A stretch of DNA of 64,000 nt from Corella eumyota. Its lineage: Eukaryota; Chordata; Ascidiacea; Phlebobranchia; Corellidae. The position numbers and the translations under genes were made by a program. The notes beneath the pieces were generated by a model. It was given only the letters and a program-made list of their open reading frames with translations, searched no databases and was not told where the DNA came from. Below, one piece after another: positions 1-13,057 of the stretch; position 1 is the first letter of the stretch, and every line of letters begins with the position of its first letter. The stretch spans positions 11,664,501 through 11,728,500 of the forward strand of contig OY720097.1 of assembly GCA_963082875.1 (NCBI GenBank). The letters run 5' to 3'.

Positions 1-2028
1 TTGACCCGAGTGTTAACGAAATCATTTGAAAGTTTTTTTTTGTTGTACTTTCCTGTTTAGGAGACAATGATTTCACAGAAATGCCAACATCTTCGTTTAG
101 TTACCTGCCAAACGTAACTTCTCTAGAAGTACTTAATTTGCCCGTGTCTAGGTTAGAAAAAAATGGATTTTCACTTTTAGTTCAACTCGAAAAGCTGCAT
201 ATCGGGGATTGGCCATTGTTGTCTTTCATCGGTAAATCGTTTTTGTTTTTGCTGTAAAATTTAGTTAAAGCGAAAATTGTTGTAACTTGCCTTTTTTGTT
301 TTAGATGACTTTGCATTTGAAGGCTTGAGTAATTTGTTTTACATTTCTTTGTACCGCTGCAACCTTAAAAGTGTACCACGGCTAGCCTTGTCAAAACTGC
401 CGTCGCTTAAACATTTACTGCTCAGCAACAACCCACAAATTAAAGTGTACGTATGGAAATACATAAATAGTTTAAAAAACATTGTTATTTTAAATGCTTA
501 TTAATTATTACAGATTAAGGGCACACGACTTTTTAAAATTAGCAAATTTAGAAGACTTATATTTGTCCAACCTTGGTTTAACATCACTACAAGAAAGCCC
601 GTTTCAGTTGCTTACAGAATTGAAAACACTTGATTTATCACAGAATGAACTTAGCAATCTGCCAGGACATATCTTTTTACAGGTATAGCATGATTATAAA
701 TGTTGTTAAATGTTCTACTTATTGAAATTGAGATTATTTTTTTATTTGCAGCTAGAAAGTCTCCGTAGTTTAAATATATCATACAATCACATTAAAGCTA
801 TATCTTCTTCGGCTTTTGCTAACTTGAATAATCTTATCGATGTTGATTTATTACACAATCCATTAATCTGTGATTGCGACATAAAATGGTTAAAATCTTT
901 GCAGGTACGAAATAAGGTCTAAAAAAGTAATACATGAACTAGTTCGCTGCTATCATTGGAAATCGGTTAAAAGAATGAGACATTCTTTTGATACAAAATA
1001 TTTAAAGAAACGCTTTTTATTTTGTTATTACAAAGTGACTGAAGTTTTTACTGTTTAACCTAACTGTTTTTTGCACCAGGAAATAAATATACGCCGGCAT
1101 TTCGTGCTGCGAGGTACTTGCGTAGATCCTATAAAGTTTAACGGATCCAACGTAGCCTCACTGCCACCAAGAAAATTCATTTGTGAAAAACCTTCGTTTA
1201 CAAAAGGCAATCAAAATATAAGTTTAACAGTTAAATTGGGACATTCAGTGTTCTTGCCCTGCGCTACAGATTTTGGTGTGCCATCACCCACGTTTAAATG
1301 GGGTAAAACGGATTCTTTACCGGAAAAGGTAAAACATTGCACTACCTAAAATGTTTACCTAAATTTGAATACAATAAATAAATATGCTGAATAAATTATT
1401 TTAAATTTTTTTATATCGTTATCTGAAGGTAATATATATGTTTTATGGTCTTAATCGGCAAGGGTGTGTTTTTTGTATTTTAAATACAATTTATTTATTT
1501 AGCGTTTATTGCCACTACAAAATGGAAGTTTGTATTTTTCTGCGGTAAAAAAGAAAGATTATGGTTATTATGTATGCGTTGCTACCAATAAACTTGGTTT
1601 TGCGGACAGATACGTTACTCTTACGGAACATGAAATACCGGCAGGTAAAATAAATACGGGACAATCATATAAAACTAGTAAATAACAAAAAATATATTAC
1701 TATTTTATGTTCTGTTTTAATGTATCTTAATTTTTAGAAAATCTACCACAGGAATCTACTTCACATACAGCTACGGCAATATGCGTAACCATTCTTTTTG
1801 TAGCAATCACGGCAATTGGCTTATCAATACTCTATAGAAAATATTCATACAAAATTCGTCGTAGTAGCTTATACGGTTAGTAATACGTTGTCAATACATT
1901 TTTTAGGTTTAAGTATGTCATATATGTTTTAACATTGATTATAATAATGTATAAAAATGACAGATATAGTTATGGGAGATGGTGAAAGTCAGCGTCTTTC
2001 TTCAACTTCTGCTTCAAAGGGGGAATAG
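1..2028 (+). CDS. LRR-Ig single-pass membrane protein, 3' part
   Basis: Eight exons can be joined in frame, at about 61-231, 305-447, 514-681, 751-903, 1080-1328, 1503-1645, 1738-1876 and 1964-2028; the 5' end lies outside the window. The product has several leucine-rich repeats, an LRR C-terminal cap (NPLICDCDIKWLK, then Cys in TCVDP and FIC), one Ig domain with the typical DYGYYVC Cys motif, a membrane segment (ICVTILFVAITAIGLSILY) and a short Ser-rich tail ending SASKGE. This layout is that of LRR-Ig surface proteins (LINGO, LRIG, AMIGO and Kekkon types), which act in adhesion or receptor modulation. The tail has no kinase or TIR domain. I cannot choose a subfamily without the N-terminus. 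Exon phases agree throughout and the last codon is TAG at 2026-2028. Confidence 0.82.
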
Positions 2029-2759
2029 AGACTTGAGATGGTCGCTTAGTAGTCCCACAATATCGCATGGGTTTTCAAAGCAAGATATACATTGTATCCT
2101 ATTTATATTAAAAAGGAACTGGCGACTGTTGGCAGTTTGCTATTAGCTATGGGTGTTTGGTAGTAACTGTTTACGCCTTATTTAAAATTAATTGACTTTT
2201 GGTGATGTATTTATTAGTTTATTGTGATATCTGTCATTAAACTTCTGTGCTTAGGTTTTTTTAATTTAAGATGTAAATATTATTTTTTTAAATTTATATG
2301 TTGTTATATAGTTTAACTCGCCATCTAAAAAAGAAATCTACACATTCGTATTGTTAGAAAACACAAACATTTTTTTTTCAATCGCTACTTTATCAAGTAC
2401 AAGTTATCCCATATTTAAAAAAAACAAAGCTAACTATTTTTTTAATAAATATTTTTGAATGTAAAATTAATTGTAATTGTGGATAAAATAGTTTGTTGTA
2501 TCTACAAAGAAAAGGCCATTTAAAGAAATAAAATAATGTGTAGTTTCTACAAGGAAGCGTTTGTTATGAAGCTAAACAATAAGAAAAACATTCTCCATTT
2601 CTCTTCATTGTCCAAGATTGTTTTCTCTTTTTCTTTGTGTGACAACTTGCCTGTGTTGTTAGGGTAATTGGTTTTACCGCGTTTCAATTTAATAGCTTTT
2701 AACAGTTAAATTATTCGTTTGCAACATGAGGAAAAATTTATAAATATATTTAATTGAAG
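2029..2759. other. 3' UTR and short intergenic stretch
   Basis: AT-rich sequence between the LRR-Ig stop codon and the first coding exon of the next gene. Candidate polyadenylation signals (AATAAA-like) lie near 2442 and 2527. No further coding signal seen. Confidence 0.5.
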
Positions 2760-5700
2760 ATGGAGATTACTGAGGTTGGTTATTATAAGACTTTTTTATT
2801 ACTTTTGGTAAAAATACGTTTTCTTATACCATTCTTGCCCCTAGTAGATTTACATTTTCGGGTTATTAAAGCTTTTTATGAATTGCGTTTAGGAAATAAA
2901 CAGCAATAGTGGTTTGCTAAGCCATGGGACTAGTAACGCCGAACTTCTTCGACTAAACGCTCTGTACGAAAAGCAGTTAGAAGCACTAACTCAACAACTA
3001 AATATTGTAATCGAAGTAGCAAACCCAAATAAAAATCGTCTTGGCGAAGATGGGTAACAATAAAAAGTTTTTGAATTATGTAGATGTATATCTTTTACAA
3101 TAAATTTTGCACTTTAATCGAGTCATATTAACGTGAATGCTATTACGTATGTGTATAATGTATTGTCCTTAATCAGATGGAAAGAGAATAGGGATGGTAG
3201 AACGCTACATATATTACGCAGTAGTTTAAGCAATCCAGAACACGAGGTAAACTAAAAATTTCATTTTCGATTCAAGGCACAGCTGGTGTTTCTTGTTTTC
3301 AACATACCTTAACTTTATATCGCAATGTTTAGTGTTTACAACTGTGGACAATTTAAATTGTGATTATTAGCCTAAAAAAGTAGTATTGTTAAAGATTTTA
3401 GTAACAATTAGCTATATTAAATTGTCAAGACAAAATCGTATTTAATTACAAGGCGAAATTACGCAAACTTAGTGACATTGTTTCTGAATTGCACAATCAA
3501 GTATCTCAAGCAAAAACTCGCGAAGCAGATATAAGAACAAAACTCAAGAAAATTTCCGAAAATGTTTCTCAAAAAGACAAAGATATTAAAACGTATGTTT
3601 ACCCATAGCTGCTAAATTTTAGGACTGTAATAACTGTAAAATTTTAAATAGTTCTTGTTTTTACTTATAGTTACGTTATAGATTGAATGAATGCTAATTG
3701 ACATTTTTGAAGTACAGTTTTTATAACAAATGTATAGTAGACTGTACATTTAAGTTTTAAAAATTTTTATTCTTGTGTTTAAAACTGTATAATAAAAATT
3801 TAAATTTATATAATCCTAATTTTTTTCAACCTTTATACATAGATTGCAAGCAACAAATGCTTCTGTTTTAACCGAAAACAAAAACTTAAAATCAAGTAAT
3901 AAGGAAATAGTTATGCAAGTTGAAGCAAAGGATCAAAACATATCAACTCTACAGAATCAATTACAGTAAAATTCAATAGTCAACTATGCTAACATAGTAT
4001 TAACAGTTTGACAATTAAAAATAGTTTTTCGTTAAACTGTTTTACTTAAACTAATGCTTAATATTAAAAGATGGATTTTATATAAAGGTAATAAAATATA
4101 TCATTAAACTTATAGAGAACTGAAAGCTAAGGCTAAAAAATCTGAAAATGAAAACAAGTCCAATTTGGTTGAGATTGAAAGTAACAAAAATCTTAAAGAT
4201 AAATTAACTGCACAATTCAAAACTGCACAAAAAGAAAATGAAAAACTGCAAAATGAGGTGACTTAATAGTAAATAAAAACACTAAAACACATTATTTATT
4301 TGTTTATATTTACAATATTTGTTTATATTTGCATTTTCGGGCAAGCAACTTTACTCCTAGCGTACTGTATTTTATATTATAAAATTAATGTTCATTTTAA
4401 AAAAATTTTTTTAGAATCAAAAGTTAAATACTAAAAATAGCAACCTAATGCAAACCGTCAATAAAAAAGATAATGAATTAAAGCAATTCAGGTAAACAAA
4501 AAATAAATGCATTTTTGTTTAAAATGTAGATTTTTCTAACCTTTAATATTTTTATATAGATTAAAAATGAATGAAGAAAAAGAAAAATTAACAGAAAACA
4601 ATGAAAAAAACAGGCTTAGAATGTCTTCTACAATGGTTAGTTACATTTTAAATATTTGTAAAAATTTTTTTTTTTAAATTTGTAAAAAAAAATGTTTTTA
4701 CCTTAAAATAGAACATTTTGACTGTAACACTGTTAAAAAATATTATTAAAAATAAATTAATTGTTGTTTGTATTTTAGAAAGAACTGGACAAACTAAAAG
4801 GTGTTGTTTCTAGCTACAAGAAAAATCAAAAAAAGCAAAATGAAGAATATGAGGCTAATCTCTTAAAACTCGAACATGAAAATAAAACAATGCTGCAAGA
4901 AAAAATGAAAATACAAGAATTACTGACAAAAAAAGAAACTGAAATTTTAAAGTAAGGTTTAAAATTATTTATTTAAGATATATATATATATATATATATT
5001 TTTTTTTTGTGTATATCTTTATTCTTTATGTGGGAAGGTCGAATATACAACCAAAACATAGAGTAACATCAGTTACCCAGTCTCGAGTTGCCTGTGGCAG
5101 TTTGGGATATTATAGAGACAATAATTGCCCGGTAATTAGGCTGCTGATTAAGTGCTGGTTTAGCAGGAGTTTATAGGCTACCATTTATAGCACCATACGT
5201 AACGGCGCTACAGCATAAGAGAAGTGGGGATTGAACCCACGACCTCATGGTGGTGTAGCAAGTGTTTTTACCACTACACTTTTTTTATTTTTGTTTTTTA
5301 TTTATGTTCATTGTAGATTAAAATCTAGGGAAGAGGAATTGATAACTCTTAACATAGATAGTAAATCAACTATAGAAGATCTAAAACTTAAAATAAAATC
5401 TGCTTTAGAAAAAAGGTTTGTGTCATTAAACTATATAATTGCTATAGATTTAAAACAATTCCAAATCACAAAAGATATTTTTTTACAAACATAAAATATC
5501 TCAATATATGTTGTAGTACTGAAAATGAGAACTTAAACAAGGCAAATGAAGTATTAAAAAAAGAAAACAAGGCACTTAGAAATGGAAATGAGAAACTGAA
5601 ACAGGAAAACGAGAATTTGAAAAAATTGAATAAAAATCTCGAAGAACAAATTAAAAATGTGAAGAAAGAAAGTCTGCCGGTAAGTAGTATCTCAAAACTA

Positions 5701-8700
5701 AATTATTTGTTTTTTAAAGAGTTGAATTTTTTTATCTTAGATTTCAAATTATTTTCTATATTTTTTTAATTTTACGTTCTGTATTACAATAGGTGTTGGA
5801 TGTTTCTTCACTTCGAAGATCTAATGATAAAGAGAAAAAACTGATAGCAGAATTACAATCAGAAAATACCCTACTTAAGAAAAAAAATAATGAGTTGTTA
5901 GATTTGAGCAAGCTTACAATACCAAATGACAAGTGTGTGAATTTTCTTTTTCTGTAATAAATGATTTTAAAACACACAAAAATGATAAAAATGTATTCTT
6001 AAGTATATATTGAAGTGAAAAAAATTGATTGATTTCTAAAGTTTTAAATTTGTCTTTTTTAAATATTTTTTAGTGATGATGTAAATTCAAGGTTGAACCT
6101 GGCAGTAATAGAAATGAAAAAACAAACGTCAGAATTTAACGATATAAAAACAGCTTTAATTTTGGAAAAAAAAGCAGTTCAACATGAGAATAAAACTTTA
6201 AGACAAAAAGTGGGTATTTTTTTATATTTTTTAAACAACTAGTGTGTTGTTAAAATGTATTTTAAAATTTTTAATTTTATTAATCTTAAAACTTTTATTT
6301 TAAATAATTAATTGCAAATGTTGGGCCTTTAATTTTTTTTCTACTTTATATATCTAGTTGGTAGATCTTGAAAAGAAAAATTTCCAGGACTTCTCAGAAC
6401 TAAGTAGTCTACGGTAAGTGTTGGTTTTAAAAAAAAAACATTGGTGGTAAGGAAACTTTAAAGGATTTGTTTTCTGGTTTGATATAGGGCTATATACTTT
6501 GGACTTTAATTAATTGTTAACTGATTAGTAAATTCTTAATTTTTTTGCTCATAAATTGCATTTTAAAATAATCTTTATTAAATTTAAGAGAAAAAAAAAT
6601 TTATTAATTTTTACTAATTTAATTTTTTTTTTGACTTATAGAAACAAGTTAGGCAAACTGGGCTTAAAGAATGATGCCTTACACAAAGAACTAATCAAAC
6701 AAAAATTAAATTGCCAGCAATATAAGGTATATAATAAGGTATATATAGTTCATTTTATAGTGCAGCTTAATGGACTGCATATAGAACTATGTTTTTTTTT
6801 AAAAGACAGCAATATAAAAATAATTGCTAGCAGAGGTACCCAAAGAAATTTAGGTGCGAGATGTAAGCAATTTAAATGTTGCCTATATGATGGGTTGTAA
6901 ACTAGTATTATCATAATCAACATAATACATACACAAAAATTTAACTGTAAAATTTCTAGTGTGGTAACTTGAATTTTATTAAATTTTTAGACAGCTCTTG
7001 ATGATCTTCAATTAAAATTTTCTGAAACAAAGAGGAACAATGACAACATCAACATTAATGCTTTGGAAGAAAAGGAAGAAATGGAAAAAAATATGGATAT
7101 GTATAATAAAATTTTTAATATTTGTTAAAACTCCTAATATTTCATATTAAAAGTAGACTGTTTACTGTAACAGTCAATACTTTAATTTAGATACAACAAT
7201 GTCTTACCCTAAAGAACAACATCACTGACTAAAATTTTTTTTGTTAAGGTTGTTAGTGGAAAACAATTCTCTTGAAAAGGATAATGCAAATTTAGGACAA
7301 GAGTTAAACAAATTAAAGTCTTTAAAATTGACTGACAACAGTGAACTAGAACGATTAAGGTTTGTAAGTTAAAAAAAATTATTCACTTAACATTAAAGTA
7401 AATTACGTGATCATTCCTTATTTTTTTTAATTTTTGTTTTGCAGGGAAAAAGTTAAATCATTGGGAGAAAAACTCAAAAATAAAAACATCAACATTAAAG
7501 AGTTAAAAATGGTGGAACTTGAAAAACAGAATCAGGAATTTGAATTAGCCAAACTAATGGTGAATACATATATGTGATTGTTTTTATATATACGCAGTTG
7601 TTAACATTTTGCAGGTAGAACAGGTTTATATTTTTTATTAGTTATAACTATTTTTCTTAATTTTAAAGAATGAAAATGCTCAGATGAAAAAAAATTCAGA
7701 AATTTTGGAAAATAAAATTAAAGATCTGGAAGAAAAAATTGAACATCTGAATGACCTTTTAAATGAAACTAAAAACGAACTAAATAAAACTGAAAGAGAA
7801 AACGCAAGGTAAAATTAACTTAAGACAATAAAGTTATATGTAAATGCAAGTTATTATTGTAAAACTACATGTTAGTTATTAGTTATAACTTTTCTATTTG
7901 CATAACAGGGATACTATTATTGCCAACAAAAATCTACTAGATGTCAAACTAGAAATGGAAAAAAATGATGGTCAGTTTCAAAAAAGTTTGAATGAAAAAC
8001 AAAGACAGTTGGCAAAAAGGCAAAAGGAATTGGATGCTAAATCCATAGAAATACAACAACTAACTGAAAACAATGACAGTCTAAAACTTGAGGTAAAATA
8101 TTAAAATTATTTTAACTTTTCTTAAAAATTAATTATACTTTTTTTATATATTTTACCATGCTTTAATTTAAGTTGTTTTGCTAATTAGGTTTTTAATAAT
8201 TTAAAACAGGTTGATGGATTAAGAAAAGATTTAACCAACTCCATGTCTATTAACAGTTACATGAAATTAAAAGAAGAATCCGAAAGAAATCAGTAAGTAC
8301 AATTTAAAAAAAAAATTATTTAAAAATAAATTTTTGTCTTTTATTTAATTTGTCTATAACTTATTTAGTCAACATTGTAATTGATTACTAATTTTTTTTT
8401 TATTTCTAGTGCTAAAGAAACAAACAAATTGCAACTTTCTATTGACCAAGAAAGCAATAAGTGTAAACACTTGGAGAACATCAACGATGAAAATGCTAAA
8501 AAGGTATTTCCAGGTTATTTTTTTAGAGTAAAATAAATTAAAGTCATATATTAGCGATATTTTTATACTCAAAAATTAAAAGTTGGTGTCACTGAACACA
8601 AAAATGATTGCAACATTAAATAATTTTACCTACTTTTAAAGTTATACAACTTTAAAAAAAAATTAAAAATTAATTAAAAAAAAGAAAAGGTAAGCCCGGT

Positions 8701-11700
8701 TTGTGATGACATAGAAAGTACTAGCTTGTATACATTTACTACGCTACTTGGTACTTTCTACGTCATACAAAAAAATATGGTAACCTGTTTTTTTATTTAA
8801 TTATTTTCCAGTATTTTTAAAATTAAATTGTATGTACCACAGACATTTTATAAAGGTTCTAAAGCCATTTTGTGATTTATTGTCAACCATACTAACGTGC
8901 TATATACATCACTGACAAAATTGCAAAACTAACATAACACTTTAAAACAAATACATTAATAAATATATTTTTAGATTCAGCAACTCAAAGAAAACTGTCA
9001 CAGATTAGAGACAGAGTTAAACAAATTAAGGTAAGTTCCTAGCCAAGCTGTTGTATTATCCTTTGCTTTTTACAAAACTTTTTTTCCAATCTTCTTAATT
9101 TTTTTACAGAAGTCAAACAAAGTTACTAACTGCATCTGAACAAAATTGGAAACAAAAACTTGAGAATATCGCTAAACAACTGAAAAATGATCAAACTAAC
9201 TACAAGGTAAATTCATAATTAATTTATATCTAAAATTAAAAAATTAAACATTTTATTTTTAATCTTTATGCAGATAAACTTGGAGAAATTACAGAACAAA
9301 GTAGAAACAACAAATAATTTAATGGACAAAACACAAAAAGAATTAGAAATAATAAAATCAGAAAGGTAGAATCCATGTTTGATAAAGTCAAAGTTAAAAA
9401 TTTCCAAACAAAATATATTTTCTTAAAAAAATAATATCAAAATTAAAGATTTTTTAATATTTTTTCTTCTAAGCACTGAGGCAAAGAAACAAGTAACAAA
9501 AACTGAAAAAAAACTCGAAAATGCCAAAGCAAATTTGAACAAAGAACAAGACACAAAATTAATTTTAAACAATGCAAGAGCTTCTTTACTTAAAGAAAAA
9601 AATGTTCTTCTTGATACTGTATGTTTTATTATAAACTCTTAAATGTTATCAATGTTTTTTGTTATAAAATATAGCCCAGTGTTTATTAATACATTTAAAT
9701 TATGTTTTTTTTAGATGAAAAAACTTGAATCTGATAATGATTTACTAAAGAAGCAACTTACAAATGCAAGGTTATCTGCAAGCTATTAACTTTTTAATGT
9801 CAAATCTGAAAAATAAACTTCATGATTGATTGTCTTTTCGATACCTACATCGTTATATCAACTATTTATGTTTTAGATCGATGCTACAGCCAGATCACCT
9901 TGGAAGTTCAAAAATTTCTGAAAGCAACAATGACAAGGCTGATGATACAAATAAAGTTGACAAAACTGTCTACAATGATGCTTTGACTAAACTTAAAGAA
10001 AAGGACAACTTGCTAAAACAGTAAGTTACCTAATTTTTTGGTAAATTTATTTATTTTTGATATGAATTTTGTAAATCTTAATTTAGAGAGTACATTAAAA
10101 ATGATCAACTTTTTGATGAAATCAATGTTTTGAAAAATAAATTAAAAATCAAAAAGAATGCTGCAGAAACTGACGAAAAATTTACACAAACCAATCAAAT
10201 CGACAATAACACAATTTTTGATAAAAAGTAAGTTACTTCTATCGATTTAGACAAATTGTTTATTCTACAATATTTAAATTTTAAATAATATATTTCTAAA
10301 TTTAACTTTTTTATTTTTGTAAAATAAAAAATATATTTTTAGCAAATTTACATCTACAAGTGATCTAGGATTAAAAGAAAGTAAAATGGTCGAAAAACTA
10401 AAATTTGAAAAGGAGACTCTTGTGGAAGAGTTGAATGATTTAATTGGTGATCTATCAAGTCAAAAAAAAGATTTTGTATGTTTATCAATGTTAAAATTTT
10501 AAATTTTGTTTAAGTAGCTTGTTTAAGTTTTTAACTCATTATTGTAATTTTTTATAGGCAGCTGATCAACAAAATCTAAAAAACAGAATCTCAGGCTTAA
10601 AAGAAAAGGTACAAGAAAAAGAAAATGAGCTAGAAACTTTACAGACTCTTGTAAGTCTTTCAAATTTTAATAGTAAAACTAGTTTAACAGCGGGTTTTAA
10701 AAAAACATATTTAACTGATTTTAATCAAGCATTTCTGAGTTTTTATTTTGTGGGTTTGAAATATGATTTTTAGTCTATTTTAAAGGTGGACTCTCTTCGT
10801 GAATCACATCTTAAATTAAATGATGAGTTAGCAACATCTAAACAACAGATACAAGAGTATGAAAGGTAAGAAAAAGTTATCCCGTAATGGTTTTCCTACA
10901 AACTTTTGCTTGTATTTTTAACTTTTAGACAACTAAATGCTGTAGAAGTTAACAAGAATACCAGCATTACTAACAAAGCTTTCTCTGGGATAGACAATAA
11001 AACTAAGCAAACCCAAACTGATTACGAGAACGAAGAAACAAACTTTGATCATAAATTAGAAAAAAGAGTGAAAGCTTTGGAAGAAATTAACATTGAAGGT
11101 AAAAAACGATTTTAATCTAATTTAGACACACAAAAATCTAATTTTTTTTTTTTACATAACAAGAGTTACATAACAAAGAAGAAGAAATTTCTGTTTTAAA
11201 GGTGATAAATCTTTATTTACATGTATAAGTTTTAACCAAATCTGAAAATAATAAATAACCTTTTTTGTCATCTTTAAGGGCAACTTAAATGATCAAAACA
11301 ATGTTATAGCAAGTCTACACAATGCAATTAATGCCCAAAAAGATCTAGTTGATCAACTTAAAATGCAGAAAGCGAGATTACAAAACAGTAATGATGAAAA
11401 AAGTAAAGATGAAAATGATATTGAGGTAATATTTAAATTTTCTTTTTTTTTATTACAATTTTCTAAACTTAGGCCCTATGAATAGTTTTTATAAACTGTA
11501 AGATAATTATTTTAGCGTAGTAGTTTAGTAAAAAAAGGTATATTTTAATAATTTTAAAAATATTTTTTTTTATAAATTATATAGAATAATGACATACAAA
11601 ATGAATTGGAAAAGGACTTGGAATTGAAAAAATTAAAAGATTTGAAACAAGTTTATGAAGCTTTATTAAAGGTATTAGGGTTTATGTTTAATACCAGAAA

Positions 11701-13057
11701 TACAATACATTTCTTAGAATAAAAGAAATAGTTGAATTTAATATGTATATTTAATGTGCAGGATAGTGAAAAAAAATTAAAGATTTCTGAAGACAGAGTT
11801 CAAGAGTTAGAGCATCAATTAAAAGATTTTAAGGACCAAAGGTTAAACTTTTAGCATAAAATACATGTCGGTTTTGCTGTAAGGTTAATGTATTATGTTA
11901 TCTGCAATTGATTTTTTAGGGGTGATATAAATAAAGAAGAGTCTGAACAAATTGAGAGTTTACCTATTCAAGATCAACAGTCTATTTTAATTAAGGTAAT
12001 GCAGTTCTTATTTTTTTGTATATATCTTTATCCTCGATGTGGGAAAGTCGAATGCGCGACTTAAACATAAAGTAACATTAGTTACTCCGACCCAGTCTCG
12101 AGTTGCCTGTGGCAGTTTGGAATATAATAGATTATAATTGCCCGATAATTATACTGCTGATCAAGTGCTGGCTCAGTAGAAGTTTATACAGTTTATAGCG
12201 CCTTACTCAAGGGCGCTACAGCATGAGATCAGTGGGGATTAAACCAACGACCTCATGTATGGTGTAGCAAGTGTTCTTACCACTACACCACGCTGCCGGT
12301 ATCCAGTTTTATATTTATGCTGTTAAAATAATTAATTTATTTAAGGCATTTTGTAAAAACAAACAATACATTTAAATAAAAGATGACAGGTTTATTTTAA
12401 TCATTACATTTTAATGTGTCGTTAACTTAATTGTTTGTTTTAAAGATTGAATATTTAGAGAAGGTTTATTTGGAGCTTCAAGCCGGCAATACAAGCATTT
12501 CTGGAAAGGAATTATACATGAATTGGTAAATTTAGGCAGTAAATACAATAAACACTTAAATTTATAAGAATAAAATTGAAAAAATGCTTTAAATGGGTGT
12601 TTTATTTGATTAGGATTGAGAAAATTAAACTGGAATACAACAATATGCAGCTAAAAAGAGAAATTACAATGTTAAAGGCTAAGTATCGGGAAAAGATAGG
12701 TTCCGATAAGGTTGTATTGGAAGTAAGTATAATAAATTGCTATGCAACTATTAATATTTACAAAAACCAAAATTGCGTATGTATGTTGAAAGACTTTACT
12801 TTCGTTTTTTAACTATTAAGGGTTCACATGAATGTGCATTTTGTGTGGAGACCCGGAGCGAAAACAAAATGCTTGTTTATCAAGCAGATAGGCTGCGCGC
12901 CGAGTTGTCGCATTTCGAAAGCTATTTTCTGGACGAAGTTGATGACCTTCGACTTAATTACAAAGATTCAGTTACACAAAACGTGTTATATGAGAAACAG
13001 TTAAAAGATATTCGGTCTAAATACGGCATAGCAGTGGATCTGTTTTCCAACGAATGA
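2760..13057 (+). CDS. CEP290-like coiled-coil (centrosome/cilium) protein
   Basis: About 40 short exons join in frame from ATG 2760 (MEITE) to the stop at 13055-13057. Introns are short and AT-rich. My rough sum of exons is 4.6 kb, about 1,530 residues. Almost all of it is Lys/Glu/Asn/Leu-rich heptad coiled coil. The last exon (12822-13057) contains YFLDEVDDLRLNYKDSV, which lines up with the C-terminal part of vertebrate CEP290 (FFEEIEDLKYNYKEEV, then a coiled coil, then LGV). CEP290 is a ciliary transition-zone and centriolar-satellite scaffold. Human CEP290 is about 2,480 residues, so this protein is short: the locus may be a lineage-specific shortened form, a split gene, or a relative. Two SINE copies and one foldback element sit in its introns. 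The coiled-coil call is secure; the CEP290 identity rests on the C-terminus from memory. Confidence 0.6.
4977..5000. repeat. (TA)n microsatellite
   Basis: Run of about 12 TA dinucleotides in an intron of the coiled-coil gene, directly before the tail end of a SINE copy. Confidence 0.85.
5002..5281 (-). mobile_element. tRNA-derived SINE, copy 1 (intronic)
   Basis: Read on the minus strand, this begins with a tRNA-like head (A-box-like GTGTAGTGGTAA, B box GGTTCAATCC) and ends with an A/T-rich tail containing AAAGATATACAC. The same body recurs at 12011-12299, 17114-17343, 50101-50375 and, in part, 51747-51846. Shared blocks include TCTCGAGTTGCCTGTGGCAG and AAGTGCTGG. It lies antisense in an intron of the CEP290-like gene, just upstream of the exon at about 5317. 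Reading an open frame through it into that exon is not supported. Confidence 0.85.
8658..8815. repeat. Foldback (inverted-repeat) element in intron
   Basis: Two arms of roughly 65 bases pair imperfectly around a short loop. The best stretch is GATGACATAGAAAGTAC at about 8705 against GTACTTTCTACGTCAT at about 8751; the outer parts are A-rich against T-rich. It sits in the intron 8504-8973 of the coiled-coil gene and looks like a small MITE with no coding capacity. Confidence 0.6.
12011..12299 (-). mobile_element. tRNA-derived SINE, copy 2 (intronic)
   Basis: Same family and orientation as copy 1, in the intron before the exon at about 12446. It is nearly full length, from the tail (TTTTTTTGTATATATC on the plus strand) to the tRNA-like head near 12240-12299. 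It diverges enough from copy 1 to be an independent, older insertion. Confidence 0.87.

Noticed and set aside
5231-5494. Open frame joining SINE sequence to a coiled-coil exon
   Set aside because: The first half is SINE plus intron; a splice acceptor before the coiled-coil part explains the exon better.
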